A stretch of 52,220 bases of DNA. It comes from Bacillota bacterium (GTDB lineage Bacteria; Bacillota; Sulfobacillia; JAUYEF01). The notes below the pieces were generated by a model. That model ran no database searches, was not told the origin of the DNA, and saw only the letters and a list, made by a program, of their open reading frames with translations. The translations under genes and the position numbers were made by a program. The stretch lies in assembly GCA_030691635.1 (NCBI GenBank), contig JAUYEF010000244.1, forward strand, positions 1 through 52,220. The letters are read 5' to 3'. Below, one piece after another: positions 14,930-24,185 of the stretch. Numbering within the stretch: position 1 is the first letter of the stretch; each line of letters begins with the position of its first letter.

Positions 14930-16111
14930 TTGGCTCAAACGCCGAGACGCTTGTTGTCGCTGTCCGTTCTGATCGTGACTGCGGCGCTGCTTGTGGCCTG
15001 CTCTTCAGGCTCGGTCTCCAAGAAGGAGCCGCCGGAGCCGCCTGTGCCGCCGGGACCCAAGGTACCCGTGAAGCGAGACGGCCAGACTCTGGTGGCAGGC
15101 CCATTCGAGTCGACCGGGCGCGGTGTGGACTGGTTCTGGTGTCCAGACGGCCGCAGGCTGGTCCTGACCACCAAGACTGAGCAAGCGATGCAGGTGTGGC
15201 TGCTTGACCCAGCGTCCGGCGACTCGTCCCTTCTGAGGCAGGCCGGCGGCGTTGACGTCACTTTTCCAATTGGGTGGGCCGGACCGTCGAGCCTTCTGGC
15301 TCTGGACTACCCGGCCGGTGCCGGGAAGCACAGCCTGGTAGCCATCGACTTCTCGACGGACAAGCCTTCGTCGAAGGTCCTGGCGGAGTATGACGGCCGT
15401 GTGGTGCGGCATGCGGTGACCCCGGACGGCAAGTTCGCCTGCCTTCAGGTGAATTCGCCGGAAGGAGGCAGGCTGGTGCGTGTGGACACGGGCACAGGGA
15501 AGGCGACGGTGCTGCTCGATGGTCTGCGCGTCTCAGATGTGCCACACTTTATCTGGTTTGCCCCCAACTGCAGGACAGCCGCCCTGCCGGACCCTGCCAC
15601 GCCGAAAGGCGAACGGCTGGCGGTCATCGACCTTGTGACGGGGGCGGCCTCACGCCACGACACAAAGGCCGCCATGGTGGACCGGGTGTACTGGAGCCCG
15701 GACTCGAAACACTTTGCGTACAAGGTTGCGAGCGGCAATCACAAGATCACGTTCGTCAGTGATTTTGAGTATGTGCTCAGCCAGCGTGTGAGGGTTATCA
15801 ACGCAAAGGGCGACATGGTCAAAGAGCTGTCGCTGGCGACGGGCCAGTACGCTGGCGATGTGGAATGGCTCATGCCTGAGTCGCTGGTCGTGCGCGGGAG
15901 CCAGGATGCCGGCACCGGGTGGGTCATGGACCTTTCGGGCGCGGTGCGGCGCGCAACGGCCGCTGAGATGGAGGCCTTCCACCAGGCCGGAAAACCGTAT
16001 CCGATGCCGAAGGGAAACAGCGAGACGTTCCAGGTGACCGTGAGAAACGTACAGGAACAGCACGGCACGGCATCCGAGGAGGTCCGCATCACGAAGAAAC
16101 AGGCCCGCTAG
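14930..16111 (+). CDS. Lipoprotein with beta-propeller (WD40/TolB-like) repeats
   Basis: A 393-residue exported protein. The N-terminus has positive residues, a hydrophobic stretch and a lipobox ALLVAC with Cys24, followed by a Pro-rich linker (PPEPPVPPGPKVP). The rest holds repeated strand motifs such as WFWCPDGRRLVLTT, HAVTPDGKFACLQV and YWSPDSKHFAYKV, the pattern of TolB/WD40-type beta-propeller blades, so it probably binds a ligand or protein at the cell surface. Start TTG 14930 follows GGAGGT. It stands alone between the broken ECF gene and the convergent aldehyde oxidoreductase gene. Specific function unknown. Confidence 0.8.
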   Translation: MAQTPRRLLSLSVLIVTAALLVACSSGSVSKKEPPEPPVPPGPKVPVKRDGQTLVAGPFESTGRGVDWFWCPDGRRLVLTTKTEQAMQVWLLDPASGDSSLLRQAGGVDVTFPIGWAGPSSLLALDYPAGAGKHSLVAIDFSTDKPSSKVLAEYDGRVVRHAVTPDGKFACLQVNSPEGGRLVRVDTGTGKATVLLDGLRVSDVPHFIWFAPNCRTAALPDPATPKGERLAVIDLVTGAASRHDTKAAMVDRVYWSPDSKHFAYKVASGNHKITFVSDFEYVLSQRVRVINAKGDMVKELSLATGQYAGDVEWLMPESLVVRGSQDAGTGWVMDLSGAVRRATAAEMEAFHQAGKPYPMPKGNSETFQVTVRNVQEQHGTASEEVRITKKQAR

Positions 16112-16225
16112 GAGAGCCAGAAACGGCTGCAACAGCCGGAGGGAGGAGATTTCCGGCAGGCCTTTCTGGAGATCGCGGGAGGGGCGCCTGAGTCCGTGGG
16201 CACAAGCTTCGCCGGAAACATGTGC

Positions 16226-16262
16226 CTGGGGCACAGGGGGAAGCCAGAACCCTGTGCCCCAG
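16226..16262 (+). terminator. Hairpin after lipoprotein gene
   Basis: A perfect 13-bp stem (CTGGGGCACAGGG at 16226-16238, complement at 16250-16262) with an 11-nt loop, 114 bp after the lipoprotein stop and before the convergent aldehyde oxidoreductase. No T-run follows. Confidence 0.5.
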
Positions 16263-16270
16263 CACTCAAT

Positions 16271-16340
16271 GCCCAACAACGTGCCCAACAGCCACCCAAC
16301 AGCCACCCAACAGCGTACCCGACAACGTGCTCGGCAGCGC
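16271..16340 (+). repeat. Short degenerate tandem repeat (about 11 bp)
   Basis: CCCAACAGCCA-type units repeat about five to six times with changes at the ends (CCCAACAACGTG, CCCAACAGCCA twice, CCCAACAGCGT, CCCGACAACGTG). It lies in the convergent intergenic gap between the hairpin at 16226 and the end of the aldehyde oxidoreductase gene. Confidence 0.6.
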
Positions 16341-16369
16341 ACCCACATGGGCAGCGCCCCTACAACACC

Positions 16370-18241
16370 CTACCTCGGGATGTGGTCGTACGCCCACCCG
16401 ATGCCCAGTTCCTCGAGTTTGGCCTCCGAGGGAACGCCTTGGTCCGACCATCCCAGCATGCCGTAGTGGAGTTTCTTGGCTTTCTCGAAGTTCGCCCGGT
16501 CAATCTGGTGCCCGGCCAGCGGTCCAGTCTTGAACGGCTCGAAGAACCTCTCGGTCAGGTAATCGTCCTTTGCCGAAAGCCCGTGCGCCAGGTTGAATAT
16601 GCGCGTCAGTGTGATCGCCCGCTCGCCAACCTTCATGAGTTCGAATAAACTCGAGTTCCAGCCGGTCACGGCACGCACCAGTTCCAGCCCTTGCTCGAAA
16701 TGCCAGGGCACGAAAGTGCACCACACCGCACAGTTCACGAAGTGCTCCCAGACGGTCTTGTAGGTCATCATCCGGACCTTGGCCCCGCTCAAGTCGGCCT
16801 CGGGCAGGGGGGAGAGCACGCCGAGCGTCCTCATACGCGCTATGGATTTGCCTTCTTTGGTGTAGCCGGTGTCGTGTATGTTGTGCATATGGTCGGCTCC
16901 GGTGGGCGACACGGCGTAGCCGAGCCCGAGGGCGGTCTTCAGGCGCGGCTCGTGCATGGGCACTTCCTGGCCCTTGACGTGAATGGCGAACTTCTTGGCC
17001 TCTGGCCCGAACTTCTCGGCTGCCCTGGCCGCGCCTTCAGCGAGCACGTCGCCGATGCCCTCCCGGCGGGCGATCTTCTCGATCATGGCCAGCATCGCGC
17101 CTGCGTTGCCGAACCTGAGGTCGATGCCGCCAGTGTCATCCAGGCCGATTATCCCGTTCTCGAAGCACTCCATCGCGAAAGCGATCGTCACGCCAGTGGA
17201 AATGGTGTCAAGGCTGTATTTCCCGCAGAGTTCATGGCCCTTGGCGATGGCTTTCAGGTCGTCGATCCCGCAGACCGACCCGAGCGATCCGATGGTTTCG
17301 TACTCAGGGCCGCCGTATGCCGGATCCACGGTATACGGCTCGTCGACCTTCACCACTCTCTTGCAGCGCACGGGGCAAGCGAAGCAATTCTCCCGGCCCA
17401 CCAGGATGGTGTCGCGCATCGTCTGGCCCGAGATCTTCTCGGCGCCTTCAAACTGGCCTTCCCTGAAGTTCCTGGTCGGAAGGCCGCTGGAGGCTTGGAG
17501 GTCCATGACGCCTCCGGAGGTGCCGTTTTCGTACATGTCACCGACCAGGTCGTCGAAGTTGTCCATCAGCCATTTGCCGAAGCCGCGAACGGCTTCGGGG
17601 TCCGCAACTTCAACGGGCTTCGAACCCCGGACGGCAACCGCTCGCAGGTTCTTCGAACCCATGACCGCGCCCATCCCCGAGCGGCCCGCAAAATGCTTTA
17701 GGTCGTTGCATACTGCGGTGTAGCGGATCAATCTCTCCCCGGCGATGCCGCACTGTGAGGTGCGGATTCCGGTGTCTCCGAGCTCCTGCCGGATGATATC
17801 CTGCGCCTCGCCGGTGGTCTTGCCCCAGATGCTGGAGCCGTCCCTGATCTCGACCGCACCGTCCTTGATCCAGAGGTAGACCGGACGCGATGCCTTGCCT
17901 TCCACGATTATGGCGTCCCAGCCGGCTCTTTTCAGCTCGGCGCCGAAGTACCCGCCGCCTTCGCCGTCACCGTACCCGCCTGTCAGCGGCGACTTGGCTC
18001 CGACGCTGTTCCTGCCGCTTCCCGCGACTGGCGCGCCGGTGATGACACCTGGAGCAAAGATGAGCTTGTTCTCGCGGCCGAGCGGGTCTGTCCCCGGTGG
18101 CACCTCGCGAAGCAGATAGTATGCGCAGAGAGCGCGTCCTCCGAAATACGTCCTGTAGAATGACTCCGGCGGCGTCTCAAACGAAACCGTTTCCTTGGAC
18201 AGGTCCACTCTCAGGATCTTCCCGTTATACCCGTAAGGCAT
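16370..18241 (-). CDS. Aldehyde:ferredoxin oxidoreductase (tungsten/molybdopterin enzyme)
   Basis: A 623-residue enzyme of the AOR family, which oxidises aldehydes to acids with ferredoxin as acceptor, using a bis-pterin tungsten (or Mo) centre and one [4Fe-4S] cluster. Evidence: N-terminus YGYNGKILRVDLS, FGGRALCAYYL, GAPVAGSGRN and AKSPLTGGYGDGEGGG (pterin-binding region), the cluster motif CFACPVRCKR, and a later cysteine in VNCAVWCTF. The PTGADHMHN segment is also typical. ATG 18241 follows AGGGAGG; an upstream start would add 10 residues. It fits the ferredoxin-based amino-acid catabolism here, where aldehydes arise from 2-oxoacids. Stands alone on the minus strand, 59 bp after the Lon-like gene. 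Confidence 0.95.
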   Translation of the reverse strand: MPYGYNGKILRVDLSKETVSFETPPESFYRTYFGGRALCAYYLLREVPPGTDPLGRENKLIFAPGVITGAPVAGSGRNSVGAKSPLTGGYGDGEGGGYFGAELKRAGWDAIIVEGKASRPVYLWIKDGAVEIRDGSSIWGKTTGEAQDIIRQELGDTGIRTSQCGIAGERLIRYTAVCNDLKHFAGRSGMGAVMGSKNLRAVAVRGSKPVEVADPEAVRGFGKWLMDNFDDLVGDMYENGTSGGVMDLQASSGLPTRNFREGQFEGAEKISGQTMRDTILVGRENCFACPVRCKRVVKVDEPYTVDPAYGGPEYETIGSLGSVCGIDDLKAIAKGHELCGKYSLDTISTGVTIAFAMECFENGIIGLDDTGGIDLRFGNAGAMLAMIEKIARREGIGDVLAEGAARAAEKFGPEAKKFAIHVKGQEVPMHEPRLKTALGLGYAVSPTGADHMHNIHDTGYTKEGKSIARMRTLGVLSPLPEADLSGAKVRMMTYKTVWEHFVNCAVWCTFVPWHFEQGLELVRAVTGWNSSLFELMKVGERAITLTRIFNLAHGLSAKDDYLTERFFEPFKTGPLAGHQIDRANFEKAKKLHYGMLGWSDQGVPSEAKLEELGIGWAYDHIPR

Positions 18242-18300
18242 GGGCGGCCTCCCTTCGTGTTTTGAGACCACTGCGCGACCTCTGAGCCGGCAGGCGAGGG

Positions 18301-20691
18301 TCAGTGCGGGTCTCCGTACTTGCGCATCTTCTCGGCTAGTTCGACCAGCCTCTCCTGGACCTTGTAGTTCACCGTTCCTTCAGGAAAACCTCCGCCGTCC
18401 ATCTCTGAGCCTGCCGGGACGCCGGTAAGCAGCTCGATGCCCTCATCTATCCTGCTGACGGCCCATATGTGAAACCCACCCTCCCGGGCGGTTTCTACCA
18501 GCTGTTCCTTCAGGGCAAGGCTCTTCACGTTGCTTTCCGGGATTATCACGCCCTGGTCGCCGGTCAGGCCGCCGATCTTGCAGATTTCGAAGAACCCTTC
18601 GATCTTCTCGTTCACACCGCCAATAGCCTGGACTTCGCCCCACTGGTTCACGGAGCCCGTCACGGCGATGTCCTGCTTCACCGGGATCCCGGACAGCGCT
18701 GACAGCATCGCATAGATCTCCGCCGAAGACGCGCTGTCGCCGTCAACGATGCCGTAGCTCTGTTCGAAGACAAGCCGTGCAGCCACGCTGAGAGGGATCT
18801 TGCCTGCGAAGCGGTGAGTGAGATAGCCGCCCAATATGAGCACGCCCTTGCTGTGAAGTGGGCCGCCGAGCATTACCGAGCGCTCGATGTCGATGATGCC
18901 TTCTCGCCCCGGCCCGACGGTGGCGGTTATGCGGGCGGGTCTACCAAAGGTGAAATCGCCCGTGTCGAGAACGGACAGACCGTTGATATCGCCGGTCGCG
19001 GTCCCCCGCGTCGCGATCTTGATGATCCCCCGGGCCACCAGCTCGCGGAGGCGGCTCTCGATGAGGTTCGAACGGTAGGCTTTCGCTTCGATTGCCTTGA
19101 CGACGTGGGAGTCGTCCGTCCTCTCTGAACCGTCCCGCGAAGCATAGTAGCCGGCTTCACGTACGACGTCTGCGATGTCCGCGAAGCGGGTGGACAGCTT
19201 GGTCTGATCTTCCGCCAGACGGGAACTGAACTCGACCACCTTGCAGATGGCTCCGGAAGTCAGGTGCTTCAGGTTTTCGGCTTTGCAGAGCTTGCAGAGA
19301 AGCAGCGCATAGTTGTGGATGTTCTCCTGCGTCCGTTCCATCATGGTGTCGAACTCGGCTTTCACCTTGAAGAGCTCGTTGAAATCAGGATCCAAGGCGT
19401 AAAGCTTCTGGTACAGGTCTGGCGTGCCTATGAGGATGACCTTCAGGTCGAGCGGCACCGGCTGAGGCCTCAGTGTCTTGGTCACCATCATCCCGAGACG
19501 CTCCCCGGCCTCCTCGATAACGATTTCCCGGCTTGTGAGAGCCCTCTTGAGGCCATCATAGGAGAGCGGATTGAGGAGCAGCTGTTCGACAGGCAGGACC
19601 AGATAGCCGCCGTTGGCCTTGTGAAGCGCTCCCGCCCGTACCAGAGTCAGGTCCGTCACCAGCGCGCCCATCTGCACTTCCTTCTCAATGCGGCCGAAGA
19701 GGTTAGGGTACGTCGGGTTTGGCTCCAGGACGACAGGCGCTCCCTTAAGGTGGGAGTTGTCCACGAGCGGGTTGACCGCGAATCTCCTGAACGGAGTCTC
19801 TCTCACCCAGATCGGAGCAGGCGCGGGCCGCTTCTCTTCCTCCGTCTCCCTGAATATGGAGAGGTTCTCCAGCACATCGGCCAGCACTTCATCGAGGTAT
19901 GTCAGGACCTCCGGCACATCCTTGTACTCACTGCGGATCTGCTCGAACAGGTGCGACACTGTGGCCAGGGCAGTCTTCTTGCCGAGTTCCTCCGCGGCCG
20001 CCCTCGCCTCGCGCTCCACCCTGCGGACCTCGCGCAGAGTCTCCATGAGGTCCGACTCAAGCGCCTCCTGCTTCCTGTGCAGCACATCCTTTTGCTGTTC
20101 GGGAAGTCTTGAGAACTCCTCCTCCGCCATCGGCCTGCCACCCGCCAGCGGCACGAGCACCAGCCCGACAGGGCCGGACTGTAGCGCAAAGCCTTCTTTG
20201 GCTGCGGTCTCGCTGAGCGCGGAAAGCAGGTTCTCCCGTTTGTGGCCGAAGTCGTGCAGCACCTGCTCACGGGCCTGAGCGAACGCCTCGCTCTCGAACG
20301 CCCGGGGAATTTCACGGCGAACCGCGTCGACCAACGTCGCCGTATCTCGCGCAAACCGTGCCCCTTTGCCGGGGGGCAGCGGGATGGCCGAAGGCTGGTA
20401 GGAGTCCTTGAAATTGTGAACATAGCACCAGTCATGCGGGACAGGCATCGCGAGCGCTGCCTTGGCCAAGAACTCATTGACGGCGGTTGAGCGGCCTGTG
20501 CCGTGCTGGCCGGCGACGTATATGTTGAAGCGTGGGTCCCTGATGCCGAGCCCGAATTCAAGCGCGCGCAGTGCGCGTTCCTGGCCCACGATACCTTCAA
20601 GCGGCTCAAGTGTGTCCGTGCCTTCGCAACCGACGTCGTCACGGGAACAGGCGGCCCAGAGTGATTGGTGGGGCAGAGGAGATATCGGCAA
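18301..20691 (-). CDS. Lon-family ATP-dependent protease (AAA + S16 domain)
   Basis: A 796-residue ATP-dependent protease of the Lon-like family with an AAA_32-type N-terminal region, as in YcbZ-like proteins. The Walker A motif is GQHGTGRS at 61-68. A long central segment rich in charged residues (about 170-280) probably forms a coiled coil. The C-terminal S16 domain carries the catalytic dyad: Ser653 in DGDSASSAE and Lys696 in GGVNEKIEG. It degrades cytoplasmic proteins. Start TTG 20691 follows AGGAGGG. A TATAAA box at 20727-20722 on this strand may be its promoter; the divergent Spo0E-like gene starts 223 bp away. Confidence 0.93.
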   Translation of the reverse strand: MPISPLPHQSLWAACSRDDVGCEGTDTLEPLEGIVGQERALRALEFGLGIRDPRFNIYVAGQHGTGRSTAVNEFLAKAALAMPVPHDWCYVHNFKDSYQPSAIPLPPGKGARFARDTATLVDAVRREIPRAFESEAFAQAREQVLHDFGHKRENLLSALSETAAKEGFALQSGPVGLVLVPLAGGRPMAEEEFSRLPEQQKDVLHRKQEALESDLMETLREVRRVEREARAAAEELGKKTALATVSHLFEQIRSEYKDVPEVLTYLDEVLADVLENLSIFRETEEEKRPAPAPIWVRETPFRRFAVNPLVDNSHLKGAPVVLEPNPTYPNLFGRIEKEVQMGALVTDLTLVRAGALHKANGGYLVLPVEQLLLNPLSYDGLKRALTSREIVIEEAGERLGMMVTKTLRPQPVPLDLKVILIGTPDLYQKLYALDPDFNELFKVKAEFDTMMERTQENIHNYALLLCKLCKAENLKHLTSGAICKVVEFSSRLAEDQTKLSTRFADIADVVREAGYYASRDGSERTDDSHVVKAIEAKAYRSNLIESRLRELVARGIIKIATRGTATGDINGLSVLDTGDFTFGRPARITATVGPGREGIIDIERSVMLGGPLHSKGVLILGGYLTHRFAGKIPLSVAARLVFEQSYGIVDGDSASSAEIYAMLSALSGIPVKQDIAVTGSVNQWGEVQAIGGVNEKIEGFFEICKIGGLTGDQGVIIPESNVKSLALKEQLVETAREGGFHIWAVSRIDEGIELLTGVPAGSEMDGGGFPEGTVNYKVQERLVELAEKMRKYGDPH

Positions 20692-20914
20692 GATGTGTCC
20701 CTCCTAGACCCAAAGTGAGGTTTTATACTGCTTCTTTCTGGCAGTGGCACATCCCTTCCTCGGCTTCGGTCGCCAGAGTATGGAGACAGGACGCAATATG
20801 TCGCTTGGCCAGTGCAGAATGCACAGGTTTCGCAGCATCTGACACGTTTCGCGGGAATCCGACTACCCGATGCCTGTAGTATTGAGAAAGAACTGCTCTT
20901 GTGGAGGCTTACCG

Positions 20915-21094
20915 ATGCGCGCAGAGAAGATCTATGAGAGGATCCTCGCCCTGAGAGCGGAGATCAGCGGTCACGTGAAGGGCGAGGCGGATCTTGCGAG
21001 CGAAAAGACACTGGAGCTCAGCAGGCGTCTTGACGAGCTCATCACAGCCTACTACAAGTGTATAGCGGGAAAGGGTGGTGTGGGCCAAGAATAG
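20915..21094 (+). CDS. Spo0E-family aspartyl-phosphate phosphatase-like protein
   Basis: A 59-residue helical protein. The core matches the Spo0E family: an N-terminal helix (KIYERILALRAEI) and the signature SRRLDELITAYYK with S36, D40 and Y46. Spo0E proteins dephosphorylate the sporulation regulator Spo0A in Firmicutes. ATG 20915 follows GGAGG at 20903-20907 with 7 bp spacing; an upstream in-frame start would add 15 residues without support. A response-regulator gene begins 75 bp downstream in the same direction. Its presence supports a spore-forming-type Firmicute host. Confidence 0.75.
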   Translation: MRAEKIYERILALRAEISGHVKGEADLASEKTLELSRRLDELITAYYKCIAGKGGVGQE

Positions 21095-21169
21095 AATGCT
21101 GTGTCCAGATTCGGTCGCCCGATCGCCTGGCTCTGGAGGATTCGGGCAGAAGGTACAGGAGGAGTCCTC

Positions 21170-21532
21170 TTGCCTTCCTTGCTTCTTGTCGATGACTCGA
21201 ATGAGTTGCTGGAGATCCTGGACCGGTTCTTCTCGGCACTCGGCTACAGGTGCGCCGTAGCCGGCTCGGCAAGGGAAGCTGCTTCGGCGCTTCAAGCGGG
21301 AGGCGCGTTCGATGTTGCGGTGGTGGACCTGATGATGTCCGGGACGCCGGGAACCAGTGTGATAGGTCTGTGCAAGGAGCGAGCGATACCTGTCATCGTG
21401 CTTACCGGGCTTGATACCAAGAGCGCCTGGAAGATATGCGGCCCCGACATGCCAGTCATGACAAAACCGGCAGACTTGTTCGAGTTAGACAGCGTAATCA
21501 AACAGACTATTGCCTCAAGGCAACACAGGTGA
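21170..21532 (+). CDS. Single-domain response regulator (CheY/Spo0F-like)
   Basis: A 120-residue stand-alone receiver domain. Acidic pair D8-D9 in LLLVDDSN, phospho-acceptor D53 in VAVVDLMM, T79 in VIVLTG and K99 in VMTKPAD are all present, so it should be phosphorylated by a histidine kinase or phosphotransfer protein. There is no output domain, as in CheY or Spo0F. Start TTG 21170 follows AGGAGGAG. It lies just after the Spo0E-like gene and ends at a strong terminator, so the pair may be co-expressed; a link to the sporulation phosphorelay is inference. No kinase gene is in the window. Confidence 0.88.
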   Translation: MPSLLLVDDSNELLEILDRFFSALGYRCAVAGSAREAASALQAGGAFDVAVVDLMMSGTPGTSVIGLCKERAIPVIVLTGLDTKSAWKICGPDMPVMTKPADLFELDSVIKQTIASRQHR

Positions 21533-21563
21533 GGCACTATCGTGAAGGTATGAACTGGTCATA

Positions 21564-21595
21564 AAAGCCCCCGTTGAATAGCGGCCGGGGGCTTT
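21564..21595 (+). terminator. Intrinsic terminator after response regulator
   Basis: AAAGCCCCCG (21564-21573) pairs with CGGGGGCTTT (21586-21595), 12-nt loop, followed by CGGCTTTCTT. Classic shape, 31 bp after the stop. Confidence 0.8.
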
Positions 21596-21656
21596 CGGCT
21601 TTCTTGCCGGTCGAGCATGCCGGAGTCCGGTCACGCCCGGGTTGCCCGTTCATGCG

Positions 21657-21860
21657 CTACTGGTCTCTGACGCGCTTTTTCATGTAGAACACAGTTGTGC
21701 CGTCTGGCTGGGCGTGCGGCCCGCTCACGGTTGAGTATCCCATCCGGTTCCAGAACCGAAGCGCCGCGGTATCGACCGGCCTGATCGAGACCATATGCCC
21801 GCCCTTTCGTGAAATGGCTGCTTCCAGCATAGAGGATGGTGACCGGAAATTGCCACAGGA
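21657..21860 (-). pseudogene. GNAT acetyltransferase C-terminal remnant
   Basis: On the minus strand, from about 21860 to the stop at 21657-21659, the translation contains MLEAAISRKGG, IRPVDTAALRFWNRMGY and then GTTVFYMKKRV. ALRFWNRMGY is the usual last-helix and strand motif of GCN5-related N-acetyltransferases. The acetyl-CoA binding region is not recognisable upstream. A short product could start at ATG 21830 (57 residues), but no ribosome site is seen, so a decayed gene end is more likely. Confidence 0.5.
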
Positions 21861-21937
21861 ACTTGGGGCGGGCCGGAAGAATTCGTAAGTTGTTTCCGCC
21901 TGAGATTCCCTTCACGCATTATCCTGGCTGAAAGGTC

Positions 21938-24163
21938 GTGTTGGCGTTGCAGGACCTGGACTCTTTTCTGAAGCCACGATCGATCGCAATCATCGGTGCT
22001 TCGACCGACGTTGACAGCATAAACGGCCGGCCCCTCAAGTACCTTCTCGAAAAGCGATACCCCGGCAGCGTTTACCCGGTCAACCCCAAGTACGAAAGCA
22101 TACTCGGTGTCAAGTGCTATCCGGACATTCTGTCGGTGCCCGAGGTGCCCGACCTGGCGCTGATTGCCGTCAACGCCAGGGTTGCCATCAGGGTGCTGCG
22201 TGACTGCAAACAGCGCGGCGTCAAGAACTGCATCGTCTTCAGCTCGGGCTTTGCGGAAGCGGGCAACGAAGAGATGCAGCTGGAACTGGATAAGATCGCC
22301 GGGACGCCCGGCATGCGGATATGCGGACCGAACTGCCAGGGCATGATCAACCTGTTCGATTCGGTATTCGGGACTTTCAGCGCCGCCGCAGGCCCCGAAC
22401 ACCTGAGGCTTGGCCCAGCAGCGTTTGTGTCCCAGAGCGGCGCTCTCGGGTTTTCCACCTTCAACATGGCGCAAGAGCGTGGCGTCGGGTTCGGGTACGT
22501 CGTCACGACGGGCAACCAGGTCGACGTCGAAGTCGCGGAGGTGGCCCACCACATCCTACAGGATGACCGGGTCAGTGTCGCCATCTGCTACGTGGAGGGT
22601 GTCAAGAACATCGAGAACCTGCGCGCACTGGCACGGGCGTCCAGGCAGGGCGGCAAGCCCCTCTGCGTGCTGAAGGTCGGTAAGTCGACCGCAGGCCGGA
22701 AGGCTGCCATGTCACACACCGCCGCCCTCACCGGCAGCGCCGAAGTCTTCGACGCATTCGCGCGGCAGGAGAACGTCGTGCTCCTAGACGACATCGAAGA
22801 GGTCATCGACGCGGCGGCCGCGTTCGGCCCAGGCAAACTGGCCTCCGGGCGGGGTATCGGCATCATCACCAGCTCAGGGGGCGCCGGCATCCTGATGGCC
22901 GACCGGTGTGAGGAGAGAGGGTTGGTCGTGCCCGAACTTCCCCCGGAGACCCAGGACCTCATCCGCAAGTACATCCCGGCGTTCGGTTCGGCGCGCAACC
23001 CCGTGGACCTCACGGCCCAGGTCGTGAATGAGGCGACGCAGTTCCGGATCTGCCTGGACGCGCTGCTCGAGCGGCCGGAACTGGACGTGATCATCGTCGT
23101 GATGACCATGATCATCGGGCAGTCGGGTGACCAGGTCGCCGCAGACGTGATCGATGCGTCCGCCAAGACATCCAAGCCCATAGTGGTCTGCTGGACGATT
23201 GGGCCCGAGACGGGCCCGATGGTTGGCCGGCTCGCCCGCGCGGGCGTGCCTGTGTTCACGAGCCCCGCGGCGTGCGCAAGGACCGTCGCCAGGCTTGTAT
23301 CGTACAGCGAGCGCAAGAGGGTGCTGGACAGCAGGGAGGAGCGGAAAAGCCGGGCACGAACGGCGGTCCAGCGGGCACAGGCATCACCTTCGCAGGCGGC
23401 CGCGGCGCCCCAGACGGCTGCAGTATCCCAGGCGAACGCGCTGTCTCCGGCGACGGGAGACCCGGTCCCGCAGGCGCAGAGCCTCCTTGCCGCCGGACAG
23501 CCGCTCACCGAATACCAGGCCAAATCCCTGCTCCGGGCGTACGGCATCCCCACGACGCGCGAGGAGGTCGCCACCAGCGCGGACGAAGCGGTCAGTATTG
23601 CCCGGGAAATTGGCTTCCCTGTGGCGATGAAGATAAGCTCCCAGGACATACTCCACAAGACCGAAGCAGGTGCCATAAGGCTCCGGTTGAGCGACGAGCG
23701 GCAGGTCAAGCAGGCGTTCAAGGAAGTCATGGAGAACTCGCGTAGGCATGCTCCCAGCGCCCGTCTGGACGGGGTGCTTGTCCAGGAGATGGTGGTGGGC
23801 GGCACGGAAGTCATCGTCGGGGCGAACAGCGACCCTCAGTTCGGCCCTGTGGTGATGTACGGGCTGGGCGGCATCTTCGTGGAAGTGCTGAAGGATGTGT
23901 CACTGAGAGTGGCCCCCGTAGAACTGGACGAGGCGCTGGACATGATCAAGGAGACTCGCGCGTACCCGGTACTGCTCGGCGCGAGAGGCCGGCCCAGGGC
24001 GGACATAGAAGCGCTGGCGCAGGCCATCGTGGACGTTTCCCGTTTCGCGGACGCGTACGCGGGCGTCTTGCGTGAACTCGACATAAACCCCCTGGTGGTC
24101 CTGCCGGAGGGGAAGGGCGTGAAAGTCGTAGACGCTCTCATGGTACCCAAGCAGCCGCAATGA
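21938..24163 (+). CDS. ADP-forming acyl-CoA synthetase, alpha-beta fusion
   Basis: A 741-residue NDP-forming acyl-CoA synthetase, which converts acyl-CoA, ADP and phosphate into acid, CoA and ATP; it is the energy-conserving step of peptide fermentation in many anaerobes. The alpha part (about 1-460) has the CoA-binding domain (IAIIGASTDVDSINGRP), CGPNCQGM, SQSGALGF and the phospho-histidine in MSHTAALTGS. An Ala/Gln-rich linker (about 465-515) leads to the beta part with an ATP-grasp domain (LLRAYGIPTTRE, VAMKISSQDILHKTEAG, ELDINPLVVLPEG). The start is unclear: GTG 21938, TTG 21941 and TTG 21947 are all close to AAAGGT. It heads the operon with the 2-oxoacid:ferredoxin oxidoreductase genes. 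Confidence 0.93.
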   Translation: MLALQDLDSFLKPRSIAIIGASTDVDSINGRPLKYLLEKRYPGSVYPVNPKYESILGVKCYPDILSVPEVPDLALIAVNARVAIRVLRDCKQRGVKNCIVFSSGFAEAGNEEMQLELDKIAGTPGMRICGPNCQGMINLFDSVFGTFSAAAGPEHLRLGPAAFVSQSGALGFSTFNMAQERGVGFGYVVTTGNQVDVEVAEVAHHILQDDRVSVAICYVEGVKNIENLRALARASRQGGKPLCVLKVGKSTAGRKAAMSHTAALTGSAEVFDAFARQENVVLLDDIEEVIDAAAAFGPGKLASGRGIGIITSSGGAGILMADRCEERGLVVPELPPETQDLIRKYIPAFGSARNPVDLTAQVVNEATQFRICLDALLERPELDVIIVVMTMIIGQSGDQVAADVIDASAKTSKPIVVCWTIGPETGPMVGRLARAGVPVFTSPAACARTVARLVSYSERKRVLDSREERKSRARTAVQRAQASPSQAAAAPQTAAVSQANALSPATGDPVPQAQSLLAAGQPLTEYQAKSLLRAYGIPTTREEVATSADEAVSIAREIGFPVAMKISSQDILHKTEAGAIRLRLSDERQVKQAFKEVMENSRRHAPSARLDGVLVQEMVVGGTEVIVGANSDPQFGPVVMYGLGGIFVEVLKDVSLRVAPVELDEALDMIKETRAYPVLLGARGRPRADIEALAQAIVDVSRFADAYAGVLRELDINPLVVLPEGKGVKVVDALMVPKQPQ

Positions 24164-24185
24164 GAGCAGGAAGGAGATGCGCGCC

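Noticed and set aside
22588-23814. 408-codon antisense frame opposite the acyl-CoA synthetase
   Set aside because: Shadow of a high-GC gene; the sense gene has complete domain motifs.
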